From Fomes fomentarius (taxonomy: Eukaryota; Basidiomycota; Agaricomycetes; Polyporales; Polyporaceae): a stretch of DNA of 64,000 nucleotides. A program made the position numbers and the translations under genes. This document shows positions 1 to 11,290 of this stretch, one piece after another (within the stretch, counting starts at the first letter, position 1; every line of letters begins with the position of its first letter). The notes under the pieces are model-generated. The model was not told the DNA's origin, did not search any database, and saw nothing but the letters and a program-made list of their open reading frames with translations. The stretch is from NCBI GenBank assembly GCA_022606135.1, contig JABYQN010000007.1, positions 1,302,001 to 1,366,000 of the forward strand, in the 5' to 3' direction.

Positions 1-958
1 GTTCCTTGAATTGCTCGCCCTGCTTCCGCACGATATTTCCCACCTTGCCGCGGTTCTCAGCGGGAAGGAGCATGCGCACGTCTCCGCAATATGAGAAGCC
101 CGCGATGCGCTCGAAGAGCTCGCGCTCCGAGAACTCGGCGGGAAGCGTGAGGAGGGCCGTACGTACTGCGGAGGTCAGGTTAACCTGCTGAGTGAGGCGG
201 ACACGCGCATCGTCCTTGATAATACGGACGGGCTTGTGCATGCGGCCGGACAGGTAAAGGGTCTTCCAGTTAAGTAAGTCGGAACAGAGGTTGTCGACCG
301 TCGTAACTCCGTACTTGATCGTCTACACATGCATTTCATTTGTTGAGCACCCCAACGATAACTCGGTACGACCCGCAAACGCAGTGATACGCACCACGCC
401 GTTCATCGTCACCATCGAGTTGAACCAAACTCCAGGTGGTATGTCCTCTACTCGCGCAACAAACGACGATCCAAGCATTCTTGTTCCAAGGGGATAGTGT
501 CCGGGGAACTGGTGCATATTGATTGAGTGCCAGTGCGCGGAGTGCGTCACCGCGAACAAGAAGTCGAGCATTGGCCCGTCCTTGCTCTCCGGATTGCTGG
601 TCTTATACCCATCCTGTTCAAAGACTCCAGATCCGTACGCAAAAGCATAGCGGATCGGAGCGTCGAACTGCGCGACAATCGACTCGAGCAGCGCGCGCGT
701 CGAGTCGGCTACTGGTAGAAACTGATTTCGGCCGAAGGAAGGCGGAAGCGACGCAAGTACTTGGTGTCTATGCGTCTGAGCTGGGCGCGGAGCAGGATTA
801 AGGCGGGTACGTTGGAGGGGCTTCGCGGTAGGATGCTTGTTCTGGGAGGAGGGAGTAGGTGGGGGCGGGGGATGTAGGCCGGACGAAGTCGCAGTCTCGG
901 TAGCGAGTGAGCGAGTGACAAGGGTGGGGAGTCTGCGAGCTTGCGTTCTGGCAAGCAT
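1..958 (-). CDS. TAM41: Mitochondrial phosphatidate cytidylyltransferase TAM41 (C-terminus off the left edge)
   Basis: Tam41 makes CDP-diacylglycerol from phosphatidic acid and CTP on the matrix face of the mitochondrial inner membrane, the first committed step to cardiolipin. The family's nucleotidyltransferase core is visible: a YAFAYGSGVFEQ block followed by MLDFLFAV and HSINMHQFPGHYP. After a short intron (about 306-350) the reading continues with IKYGVTTVDNLCSDLLNW and YLSGRMHKPVRI, also Tam41-typical, and leaves the window in frame. The start at 958 gives an Arg/Ser/Thr-rich N-terminus (MLARTQARRLPTLVTRSLA) typical of a mitochondrial presequence. An upstream in-frame Met at 1072 would put a hydrophobic stretch first and is less likely. 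The final part of the protein is missing because of the window edge, not because of a break. Confidence 0.9.
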
Positions 959-1599
959 ATCGGCTAGGAAGAGCAGAAAGACGGCAGTGTAGGCGTGAAG
1001 AGGGTAGATTGAAGAGTAGGATGGTCGTGGTCGGGGAACATCCGCGTTTGCGTTGAGTCTCGCCTCATCCAAACTCGGAGTCGCAGAAGTATACCCTCGA
1101 CGTCACGGGACCAACCCCATTCCTTGTAAGCGCCCGCTTGCGTGCCGCGGCGCGGCCGATGTTGGGGCCACTTGGAAAAACACACCTAAGTCTAGCAAAC
1201 ATTGACAAGACCTCCTTGTGATCTATTCAACAACATACGACACATATCATGCATGAGACGGTTTGAACTAGGGTTAAAACCGTCTTGTTCGAGGCTCGGC
1301 CCACGACGGAAAGATACGGAACTTTGGGCATGACTAACCATCTATGCAGGAGTGCACAGTGCCATCTTCTGCACGACTTGTGAACGACCACTTACTTATA
1401 TCTCCCGTATCTCCCCGTAACTGTTTTGTCCAACTAAACTACTTTTCCGAGTGCCCGCGCGAGTACCATCAAGATCGTCCGTACGCTGTTGACCCTCTCT
1501 GCCACTTATTGTCACAGTCCAATCATCACGTAGCGTATCGAGTAGCTGGCCGTGCCATTACCCTTGAACAAAAATTACCAATCAGTACATGGCCGTTCA
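959..1599. other. Intergenic, no supportable gene
   Basis: The region upstream of TAM41 up to the reductase relic. Open frames here are short and show no family resemblance. The part next to 958 must hold the TAM41 promoter, but no clear element stands out. Confidence 0.5.
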
Positions 1600-2190
1600 C
1601 GTTGAAAACAAGGCCTCCGCTCGCTCACAATAAAATCAGTCGGGAAGCCCAGTTCCAAAGGCGACGCCTCCTCGATCTTCTGCAGTGATGTGTTCCTCGC
1701 TACATAAGCGCGATGTCCAGCGCCTGGATATCCGTCTGCAGATGCTCGACCTTACGCCCGCCCACGAGCGGGAAGATATACGGGACAAGCTACATCACGT
1801 ATGCGATCGCACCTTTTCCCAAATCGCAGCATAGGGGAGCCATTAGCTTGTAGTGTACCGTAGGTATATAAGACCTCCCCGGAGGCGACGAGGTGGCGCA
1901 GACCGTTCACGACCCTCCTCCCACACTGCACGTCCAGTCCCACTAGAGTATGCCCGGACAATCAGTACATATGAAGCTTGCATCCTCGAATAGTCGAACC
2001 TATCGGTGTAGTGTACCCAGCGAACATATAGAATATCGACGTCGGACGTGCGGAGCTTCTTGAGCGAGTTCTCCACATAATCGTGCAGATCCTTCATGTT
2101 GTTGCCCACAAACTGCGTCTTCTGCTCGACGCTGGGGGTCGTCAACTTGTACGGAGTGGAGTACTTGCTCTGGTTAACAGCGCAGCGACT
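1600..2190 (-). pseudogene. Aldo/keto reductase relic
   Basis: Pieces of an NADPH-dependent aldo/keto reductase of the fungal aryl-alcohol dehydrogenase/norsolorinic-acid-reductase type can be followed on the minus strand. They are an upstream SKYSTPYKL block, then TQFVGNNMKDLHDYVENSL and KKLRTSDVDILYV (about 2145-2030), then VVNGLRHLVASGEVLYT (about 1940-1880). The text then jumps, with most of the barrel's second half missing, to the C-terminal FPLVGGRKVEHLQTDIQALD (about 1770-1710). After a stop comes a tail-like EEASPLELGFPTDFIV. The pieces lie in different frames, stops interrupt them, and the N-terminal cofactor and catalytic Asp/Tyr/Lys region is absent. It cannot encode a working enzyme as read. 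I treat it as a decayed gene copy. Confidence 0.7.
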
Positions 2191-2391
2191 GCAACAAGTC
2201 GTTTAGAGGGGGCCCGGGCGATGAGGTACAAGCTACGGGCGCAGGTACTCGTCAGTCAGCGGCAAACAGTGAGTGAACGTGCACGGCGCCGAAAGGACGC
2301 GCCATCGTACGCACCCTAAGATGCCTTGCCTACACCACCACTGGCATGAAAAGGTTGAACCATGCCCTATGCGAGGCCGGAGAAGGATCGA

Positions 2392-3751
2392 TTAGTCGGA
2401 GGCCGGCGAGGAATGGCCTATTGTACTGTATCCGGACTTCCTGCTGGCTGCTGGTGCACCGTGTTCTTCAGCAATAGAGTGGTAGAAGTTGAAAGTAAGT
2501 GCCAGAGGTACAACTACGGAGACTAGTATGATACTATACGGTTCTGGGATTCGAATAAACGACAAGCGCCACGAGGCACTCTTAGCGATATTATGCCACC
2601 TCCGACCGTGTATCAGGGCGGCCGCCCCACACCTCCTTCCACGCATGACTACTCTTCACACAGACCTCTCCGACAAGCCGCCACAGCCCAAATAGTTCCG
2701 TGGGTCGGGGTATGGGGAGCGCGACGTCGGGAGAACGCGGGAGGTACACCAGCCCGGAGCGAAGAGAGCGTAAAGCGACGGTGGACTGGTCAGAGAGAGA
2801 GGCGAGGAGAAGTTTCGGCAGTCCGTGCGGCTCCCCATTCGTCCCGGGGCGACCCTCGTCCGATTCTGTTTCCGTCTCGCTTTGCTCATGGCTCTCCACT
2901 TCGGATGTCTCTTCATGGCCAAGCAGCTGCGAGGTCGTGTGTCCCGGGAAAAGGATGGACTCTGCCTCGTTCGGGTCGGCATGCGTCAGGAGTCGAAGGG
3001 CAGGATCGTCCAGGTCAATGGAGAGGAGGGACGAAAAAAACGACAACAGAGGAATGTGGACGCGGGGATTGGGCACAGCTCGCCGAGCGGACGACGACGC
3101 TCGCGACGAGAGGCTACTTATAGTCTGCACGCGCGAATGTGTACGCGCGCGACGCTGTGGACGAATCGCCCAGTAATGCTGCAGGGCAGTATCGGGGGAT
3201 TGAGGCGCGGATAGCCTGTGCGTTCGACGAAGCTGGCCGCTTGGATTCAAGAAAGAGACGTCGATGTCCCCTGCGCTCACGCGCTCGACCTCGTCTTCGA
3301 GCGACATCATCCAACTTGAATCCGAGTCCGACAGATTCACCGCATATCCGGGGTCGGTGCTGAGCTCCCACAGCTCGACATCTATCTCCATCTCATCGTG
3401 GGCGAGCGACGAGATGTGCTGCTGCGTGTCAACAGTATCTTCAAGTTCAGAAGGTGGCACGGTTTTGGATGGCGCATTTGAGGGCGTCCGCGAGCGCGAA
3501 CCCAACGACAATGAATCGGACGACTCAAAGTCGGTGGGCGCGGAGATCAAAGACGAGCCAGGACTTGCTGGCGAGGGAGAAGAAGGAACAGAGGATGGAC
3601 TAGGGAAGATGTAGATGGAACGGTCGGCAGAGAGGCCGTCCTGCGGGGCCGGTATGCTATTGTCTCCTTCACCATCCCTCTCCCGTGGTATACTCAAAGA
3701 GGGTACCCTTGAGGCAGAAGGGGGATAGTGTTGAAAGTAGTACGTTGACAT
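2392..3751 (-). CDS. Ser/acidic-rich protein with a probable C-terminal membrane segment
   Basis: I do not recognise a named family. A single long exon (3751 to about 2620) encodes about 380 residues rich in Ser, Pro, Glu and Asp, with acidic stretches (DDTVDTQ-, ESHEQSETETESDEG-like) and no obvious folded domain. Read without splicing it stops at 2591. However, a 52-nt GT...AG stretch (about 2579-2630) can be removed in frame. The reading then runs on to 2392 and adds a strongly hydrophobic segment (YSIILVSVVVPLALTFNFYH) plus about 30 polar residues. That would make it a single-pass, nearly tail-anchored protein facing the cytosol. The splice is my inference; the acceptor (CTAAG) is unusual. 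The start at 3751 is the first Met after an untranslated-looking stretch. Confidence 0.6.
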
Positions 3752-5179
3752 AGGGTCACCAAACTGAGGGAAAGGCGGAGGAGGTTGGGGTCGTTAGGGT
3801 CGATATTATGTACTGTGCTCTTATCTTCGGAGCGCGACGGAAATGTGTTCGTGCCGAGTCATAGATGTAACAAGACCCAGAGCGATCGAGAGAGGCCAGC
3901 TGAGTGCTCGAGAGCATGCTATAAGAAATAGCAGTACACACCTATTGTAATGTGTATGCCTTGGGCGTCGGGTACGAGGTCATAGGTGGCGTTCAAGAGT
4001 GGGATGTTTGGAGAGCGAGGGTGCTTGCAGATTTCTTGACGAGTTCGTGACAATGTTTGATGAAAACAGCCTAGGAATGTGAGATTGAGAGGACGTGAGG
4101 AATCAAGATACCGACCGAGGTAGGCCCAGTGGTGGGACCGCAAACGTCACCCAAGCACTAGCCGAGCCAACACTGGCGCAGGCGCTTAGGTACATACCCA
4201 AACCATTTCATGGCAAGTTCCATCATGCTAATTCAACTTGCATCAATTGTTCCCATTCGTCCGACTACATCGCATCCTGCCTGGGTTTGGTGTATGCAGT
4301 ATCATGCATCACATCCAGCACAGCACAAGGTCAACTTTGTCGATACTGCGGCGAATACACACGTCAAGTACTCTATCATCAAGCTGCCACTGGACGTGGG
4401 ACCTTCTTCCGACTCGTGCAAGCAGGAGCGGAAGCTGCACTGACCTCTTCATATCGACTTCCCTGCAGCACTTGCCAAGGCCGAGCATGCGTTCCATTTG
4501 TTGATCCTGAACTTTCCTCTAGGTCCCTGCTTAGGCTGTTTCCCCACCTCAGTGACGACACATCTGCGAAGGCTGTATTGTAGCATGGCTTGACTGTGCT
4601 GCGGCCGCCCATGTTTATTACAGGCCACCCGCACTCTTCGGCCATCGAGACTCAGACCTCGGTGCGGCGACATCCGACGTCTGCTACTTACGAACTGATC
4701 TATCGCGACTCTGGTTCTATGACTCGACGACGTTGTTGCCTTTCGCTTACCAGCGCCCGATCCCTTCGCCCGTCACCCACGTCCAAAATGCCAGCATGAC
4801 GCGCGCCCGGCTTCCAAGCAGTCAGTCCTGTGTTCGCTGCAAGGGGCCCGTCCCTCGACGTGCGCAGCGAAACCGTCGCTATGTAAACTCATTCGCACCA
4901 GAGCCCTCCTTCCATCCTCTTTCGCTGTGCCCAACACTCCCCCTCTACCTTCATGTCTCTGCGTGGCCGTGCTTTATCGCACCTCTCGCGATCCTACTCT
5001 CATTGAACTCGCGTGCACAGAATATCTATCCGTGTTCCCCTCGGATAGATCCTTCTTGGCTTGAACTCTCTCCGCCCCACCAGGCTGCAGGCAGACTGCG
5101 AGGCCCCCTTGCATTCCTCTCCTCAGCTTGCGTCGCGTCTCCGGGGATTCCTCAAGCAGCCACCTCCGCAAACTCTAGG
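3752..5179. other. Intergenic, no supportable gene
   Basis: 1.4 kb between two divergent genes. Several medium open frames exist on both strands, but none has domain-like composition, a shared splice pattern or a recognisable family motif. It probably includes the promoters of both neighbours. Confidence 0.5.
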
Positions 5180-6890
5180 ATGACTGATCTCCACAACCAC
5201 CCGAAACGTGAGTTATGATCATGAAAACGTCCTGCAGATGCTGACTAGCGATTTGGACAGGTGGCACCGCTCAGCAAGTTGGCCCTAGTGCTTCTACCGA
5301 CCTTGCTATCTGGCTCTTCTTTCAAATCGCAGCTAACCACGTCCTCCTGCCTTCGCTTGTCGCCACATTCCTTTTCTCGCATTCAGTTGTCCGGCACCCT
5401 ACGGTGATCAGCATATGCTGTACATGGATCATTACTGGCATTATTTCCTCTTTGCTGTACGTCATAAGCCCATCACATTCTGAATCGGTAGACTGACCCA
5501 TAGTTCGACAGATTCTATACTGGCCATCATGGCGGACCAGAACCTCCCAGCAACCTGTGCATCGCCCAGGCCGCTATGATCGCTCCCGTCCCCCCAATGT
5601 AAGTTACTATATATGTATAGCTCCGTGCCTCAACACACAATTAATCCCTCGAGAAGGGCTTCTGTGGCGGTACTTGCGCTCGTCTACTACATATGGTCGG
5701 CGTTTAGACCTTCCAAGCTCAAAGCAGGACAGAAGACTCAACACAGTCGTTTGGTCACCGTATGCGTAAGTACGGCTCTGTCAGGATCCCTTATGAATAG
5801 CTGACGTCTGCGTAGTTGGTTGTCGCTCCTTACGTCACTTATGTGGGGTTCGCTATCGGCGCTCTGATAGTGAGTCTACTCCACATTCCGACGACTGTCT
5901 TCCTCAGTGCACAAACCTGGGACCCCACAGCGTGCTCTTCAACACCCTGGCACAGTCTTCCGGCGCTACTTCTATTGTTCACTCGAGTGGGATGCCTAGT
6001 AAGCCGGTGCCTTTGTTGTTTATGTGTCGCAATCTCACTCTCCCTCGTCCCGTCCAGCACAGACGCCATGGCGCTCTTTACGGCGTCGATGTGTTTCCTC
6101 GCAATTGTGCTTCAAGGTCCGTACCAATACTGCTTTTCTTCATGTGACATGAGACTTACATGCCACTGTTGCTGCGGTAGTACACCTAGCGTTCACGCTG
6201 TCTCGCAGCTGGACCGCTCTCCGCCGTGCCGGTCTCAGCGCGGGCATCGACCTACAACTCACCGTACGTGTGGTAGTGTTCACAGCATACATCCTGTGTG
6301 CGATTGGGTGAGTATGTGTGTAAGTGACGCAGCCACAGCATAGCTTAGTTGATTGCTTTACCAGAGTCATGGTTGCCACGGTAGCCAACACCAAGTCAGT
6401 CGTCCCGGATATGTTTGCGGCATCCAGTGAGTACTGCCCCCCCGGGCAGGAGCACACTTGAATACCAGAACTGAACCGTATTCCCACAGTCGGCATGGCG
6501 CTCTTCTTCGTCTTTGCTACTCAACCCGTGCGTACCTCATCACCATTGCGGGCGTACCGACGGCTGACATCTCCATAGGACGTACTCCGTGTCTGGTCAG
6601 GTATACTCCTCGGCCGTCGTGACGACTCCGCCACGAACCCGCTGCAGGACCTCCCGTATCGGATCCCGACACCGGTCCCCGACTTCGACTGTGACCTTCT
6701 CGAGCGCCGAGACAGCGATCTGAGCGAGAAGGTCCGTCTTGCGGAGCTACACGCGTACTACAAAGCACGCACCCAAGAGCTTGGTGTTCCGGTTGAGATC
6801 ATCAGGCGGCCGGAAGATGCTTTCACCCTTAGCTCAGAAACGCGGAGGTTGAGTCTGTGGAAGAGAGCCCAACCAGCGAAGATATACTAG
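5180..6890 (+). CDS. Seven-transmembrane protein of the Agaricomycete GPCR-like type
   Basis: A gene with many short introns. Joined exons give a membrane protein that begins MTDLHNHPKR and has roughly seven hydrophobic segments: AIWLFFQIAANHVLLPSLVA, ISICCTWIITGIISSLL, SVAVLALVYYIW, LVVAPYVTYVGFAIGALI, MALFTASMCFLAIVL, VVVFTAYILCAIGVMVATVA and SIGMALFFVFATQPDVLRVW. A cytosolic tail ends QPAKIY before TAG. Splice sites such as GTGAGT...ACAG after PKR and GTAAGT...GTAG after TVC support the model. The PPSNLCIAQAA and FATQPDVLR blocks recall a large family of mushroom 7-TM proteins of unknown function. The pheromone-receptor (STE3) signature blocks are not seen. Ligand and G-protein coupling are unknown. 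Confidence 0.75.
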
Positions 6891-8887
6891 TGTAGTGTAA
6901 GTATTAACTTTGTTATCTGTGTTAGCTTGCGATATTGTGTAGTATTCTCTTCTGAACTGCTGAGCCCCTTAGCCAGAAGAAGTGTTTTAGAGGGCCATCA
7001 TCACGCTCACGACCGAGTACTGGTCCTTGGTCAGGACCGTGACCTAAGGCCCTTCGTGTCTTACTGGTTGGCTATCACAAAGTGGTTGTCATAATACTCG
7101 CGCCTCTTGACGGGGCGAAGGGGGAATCCAGATACTTATACCTACATCAAGCCAAACAGATGAAATAAGCACGGTACACGGTTGTACCGTGCGGCCGGGT
7201 ATTGCAGCGTCACTTCGGACTCGAGAGTCCCAATATAGAGCTAAGTGGGTTCGCAAAGGCACGGTTGTCGCCATTTGTCCCTTCCAATTTGTGTGATCGT
7301 GAATCGGAGAGCGCTGAGCGGTCCCCTGAGTACCGCTGGGTGTCTATTTCTTTGCCAGTGCCAATCAGGAAAAAGATACTGTACTAGCGGGTACTCTTTG
7401 AGGCTCGAGAGACATCCGAGTCCGGGAGACAAGTACCCCTTTATGTAAGGTCGGGCTGATCTCCTTGTGACTGAATGCCATTCACTGATCTTCTTCACCT
7501 CGTGTCGAGCGGACACGGGGTTGGCTGGCTTGACTCGCAAGTACAAGAACGATCGTTGTTATTTTTATCCTCGCCAGCGCGGTCATCGTGGCGAGCGACG
7601 ACTCGCACGGAGCCACTCGTCTCCGCCATCCCATCCGGTAGGGATTGACCACGAGGTACGGACATGCATGCACTGTCGTCCTCTTCTCGTACTGACGGCA
7701 CCCATAGAACCTTGCGACTACCTCACGGGATGGCAATCAAGTAGCTACAGGGCGGCAGCGTCTCGCAGTACGTTCCGGATCTGGCAGTGGGAGAATTGCT
7801 GTCCACGATAGCTTGGGTTCCTCTCGCGCGGACGATGAGTTGCGAAGCAGAGCAGATGCAGACTGTGTATCAGTCGCCCAGAATCGTGTGTCGTGTCCTC
7901 GACCTGAAGGAGAACGAGAAGAGTAAAGTTCCGCTGACGACGTGCAGGCGTTTGGTCCCGCCGCTGCCTGCTGTTGCACTCTCTACCGCTTTCATCATCC
8001 TGCAGCTACAGCGTTTTCGCAGACATGTCTATCGGCGACATCGAGGAGGTGGACCCTTGTGGCTCAGCCCTGTTGTCTAGCTCTACTATCATGGGATCCT
8101 CACCACTGGTGTCCCATAGTTGTTGTGAATTCCTCTCTGTAGAAGCCTGACATTGATACTAGTCGTAGAGGAAGAGCGAAATGCAATGTACATACAACGT
8201 GGCGGCACTGGAACATGAGTCAAGAGCATGTGATGTAGATGGAGCACTGGAGCACACATACACGGAGCAATGCCAGCTATCGTAGATCAAGAGGGGTATG
8301 TAGTGAGGGAGATAAAAGACATAAACCGAAACATGACTCGACGATAGCAAGAACGCCACAAATACGAGTCAAGATACAGAAGGATCCGAGAAGAAGACAC
8401 TCATATGAAACAAAGCCGACTACGTATCGTACAACAAGAGATATTCGTAGCGAGGGAATATACAGATGGAGAGACGGTAATTGTGGAAAGTAGAAGCATA
8501 TTGTAAACAACAATATCATAGAGTTTCGGACACGAACCAAGTGACAACAGTACCGTGACGGAGAACATAGGACAATCAATGGGAGGCTGGGGAGGGAAGC
8601 ATACGCAAGAGTTCCGTGAGCGCGAGACAAGACGAATGTGAAAAGGACGACATGGATGACAATTTCGAATCAACGCCGCAGGATAATCCTCGGCGAAGAA
8701 TAGGTAGGAGCAGGCGAGATTTGCGAATGCGAGAGAACCTAGATAGAGAATCTAGTCAGGAGACTCCATGAAGAGTGATGACGGACATTCCATGCAAGCG
8801 TTAACTTTCCAACTGTCGGATAGGGACCATATGGATTGTTTCTCGAACTCCTCGCGTGGTGGAGCGTGGATGCTGTGGTGGGCTTGA
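6891..8887. other. Gene-poor region, possible remnants only
   Basis: 2 kb with no convincing gene. One plus-strand stretch near 7,545-7,640 reads as a hydrophobic segment (TIVVIFILASAVIVASDD). A Ser/Gly/Arg-rich stretch follows at about 7,720-7,920, but exon phases do not join cleanly. The 8,160-8,760 part is more A-rich than its surroundings and carries only chance frames. If a gene was here it is either decayed or too short to support. Confidence 0.45.
7169..7192. repeat. Perfect 10-bp inverted repeat, 4-base loop
   Basis: GCACGGTACA, loop CGGT, then its exact reverse complement TGTACCGTGC. It could form a hairpin or serve as a dimer binding site. It lies about 280 bp downstream of the 7-TM gene's stop. 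No function is implied by its context. Confidence 0.7.
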
Positions 8888-10372
8888 CTATCCGTTGCTG
8901 CCACTTGTTATGTCATGGTCAGCTTCGTCTGACAACCAAACTTCATCGTCAGGCCGAGCTAAAAAAGCTTTTCTCTCGGCACCAATATCGTCGATCTCGG
9001 CCTGGGTGCACCATAAAACGTGGTCGGCTGTATCGTCATGGTCATATATCATGGGTGCATCACTGAAGGACAGAGCTGGACCACATACATTGGAGTGCCC
9101 TTGATGTTCGACTGAGATGGCAACGTCCAGATCGGGGTGCAACCGGCTCTCTATCTGTGACCTCCACCGTTCCTCACTGTAGTAGGATGTGTCGTTCTCC
9201 CATAGCGTAAAATGAATGTCATGGAGCGCCGGGAACCGTCGGAGAGCATCCTGAATCTCGTGACAACCAAGAATGTCGCTCAGAAAGCTGTCCCGATCCA
9301 TTAGATAGGCAACTCCATTAGCATCCGTATCATATCGAGCATCGAATTTGATGATAAGCTGCTTGAGCCCTGTTTGGGTCTGAACGACGTGCAGAACAGA
9401 GAGAAGGTTCTGTATGCGCCATGCCTGGGACTCTGTCGACACCACAGGTGAATCTCGTAGCATTATACACCGAACCTGCAAGGCCTGCAGCTGTTCAAGC
9501 GACCGGATGGCCTGGATGAGAGATTTTATATGGAGTATTAGAGAGGGAGTCTCTGATTTCATTGAAGCATACCTGAGATCCCGAAGCAAACATTCAACAT
9601 CAGACATGTCAAGGAGGACCCAAACATAAGCGGCGGAAAGGCCATGCTCGCGCAGGAACGCTGGGGGCATATATCAGCTTCTGCACATTATCCCATATGC
9701 GTGGCTTATGCGACACACCAATGTTTCAAGGTGTGTCAGATTATCAAAAGGACACGGTCGTTTCTGCAACATTTGCATGTCATAATCCGGGATATGAGGG
9801 GCAGACATTGCGTCCATATGGAGATCCTGCAGTAGGGGCAAGGTGTAGAGAAGTAGAATGATAGAGGAGCAGCTGCTCTGGTAACTCCTCACATAAAGAC
9901 TAGTGAGTGATGTGCGGAAAGGATAGAAGACGATGTTGGCATATCGACGTGAAAGAGCGGGGAACTCCAGTAAGCTGAGATGTACATGGACACAGTTTTT
10001 CAGGAACTGGGGGTCAAGCAACCTGGCATATAAGGCACATAACTCATGGTTGTACCGCCCTACGTTAACTTGTATGACGAGGCTTGCTAGATCGGGTGAG
10101 CAAGAAAGGGTTCGTAGTAGTAGAAGGAGGTTACAGTTGGTGGAACAATCCACCCAGACATAGTGGAAGAGGTTACGACGAGTGCGATGGAGCCAGTCGT
10201 GGCAGACAAGAGCAGTGCGAAGCCAGGTACGGTATAACTGCCTTGGTGTTTCAGGAAAATAGCCGAGTGCGGGTTCCTCGTAGCACACGTCAATTATGTG
10301 CTCACAGAGCTCGAGAGGGAGGCGATGGCTGTTGATCATGTCGGAGGGCCGGGGGAGGAGTGATGCGGCCAT
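8888..10372 (-). CDS. F-box/LRR-like protein, multi-exon
   Basis: The N-terminus has an F-box-like helix set (INSHRLPLELCEHIIDVCYE, then TALVCHDWLHRTRRNLFHYV), the usual start of mushroom F-box proteins that act as SCF substrate adaptors. Leucine-patterned segments follow (HVHLSLLEFPAL, LPLLQDLHMD, LTHLETL, IRSLEQLQALQVR), ending in an acidic tail. One in-frame TGA at 9674-9676 splits the reading. It lies in a likely intron: GTGTGT at 9718 to CCCCAG at 9661, 58 nt with a CTGAT branch-like site. A second intron is then needed between about 9500 and 9600; its exact donor I could not fix. Met at 10372 directly precedes the F-box, but 10339 and 10453 are alternatives. If the splices fail, it is a nonsense-broken copy. 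Confidence 0.7.
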
Positions 10373-10534
10373 TGAGGGAGTGCAGGCTGACGATGGCAGA
10401 GGATGAGTTAGGGAGAGCGAGGGCAGAAGGACGAGACGAGATGATCGCAGCACTGAGCCTCATGTAGACACAGATATCAGTCTGACCCTGGGCGTCTAGC
10501 GAGATGCCATGTCTGTAAAGGCCGACTCTCGCTT

Positions 10535-11290
10535 AGAGGAAGCTGTGCAAATCCGAGATCGACCTCGAGGCACTCACCAACGAGGCCGCGCTGGGTGCGC
10601 TGAACGCGAACCGGCACCTCGAGATGAGGCTGCACAAGAAGTACTGCCTGGACGCGTTCGAGTTCATCCGGCATATCGAGGAGGGAATGAGTCCGGACGG
10701 TACCGGTGCAGCGGCTGCTCGCATCAAAGAGCAAGGCGGAGGTGCACGAATCAATGGAGTTCTTCCGCATCTCGTACGAGTACAAGTTCGACGCGACGGA
10801 GGTGGTGATCCACAAGATGCTGCACCTGATCTGGGCGAAGGACGATAACTCGGCGGGCGAGGATGGGCGGGAGCGTCCGCTTGAAAGCTTATCGAGTGCT
10901 ACAAGAGCATGTTCTTCGAGCCCATTCAGAACCTCAACCCGAAGCAGCAGGTCAACCGTATCGCGAAAAACATGATTGATTATGTCCTTTCTCTTGCGAG
11001 TATCTTCAGTCGACTGTAGTGAGTTGCAGGAAGACGTACAACGCGACTCTTGCTGAACTGAAAATTTTGGAGGAGAAGGTGCGCCATATGACGGAGGAGG
11101 GCAGCATCCACGAAGATATCTCCACGAAGCTATAACAGGTCTATAGTATGTTCATTCTTCCTTCGTCGAAGTCCCATCTGACGCGCCTCCAGGTTCTGGA
11201 CGAGCCCTTCCAGAGGAGAGGAGCCATCGTCATCCTCGGGATGCCTCGCGCTCGCAAAGAGGCAGAAGCACCTAAGCAGTTCAGGGCCGG
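10535..11290 (+). pseudogene. Broken fragment of condensin complex subunit 1
   Basis: Blocks of the HEAT-repeat condensin subunit (Cnd1/Ycs4/NCAPD2) appear in order but in shifting frames. They are RHLEMRLHKKYCLDAFEF with IRHIEEGM, VQRLLASKSKAEVHESMEFF, HKMLHLIWAKDDNSAGEDG, IECYKSMFFEPIQNLNPKQQ with VNRIAKNMID, YNATLAELKILEEKV, and QRRGAIVILGM. Frame changes occur near 10,690 and 10,885. The codon expected to be Trp before QVY is TAA near 11,135. Intron-like sequence is still present at about 10,980-11,030 and 11,146-11,192, the latter with intact GTATGT...CCAG. It is an internal slice only: neither the start nor the C-terminal half of the subunit is here. A functional copy must lie elsewhere. 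Confidence 0.8.

Noticed and set aside
5180..6890. 7-TM gene as a STE3 pheromone receptor
   Set aside because: The characteristic STE3 sequence blocks are absent and no short CaaX pheromone precursor frame was seen nearby.
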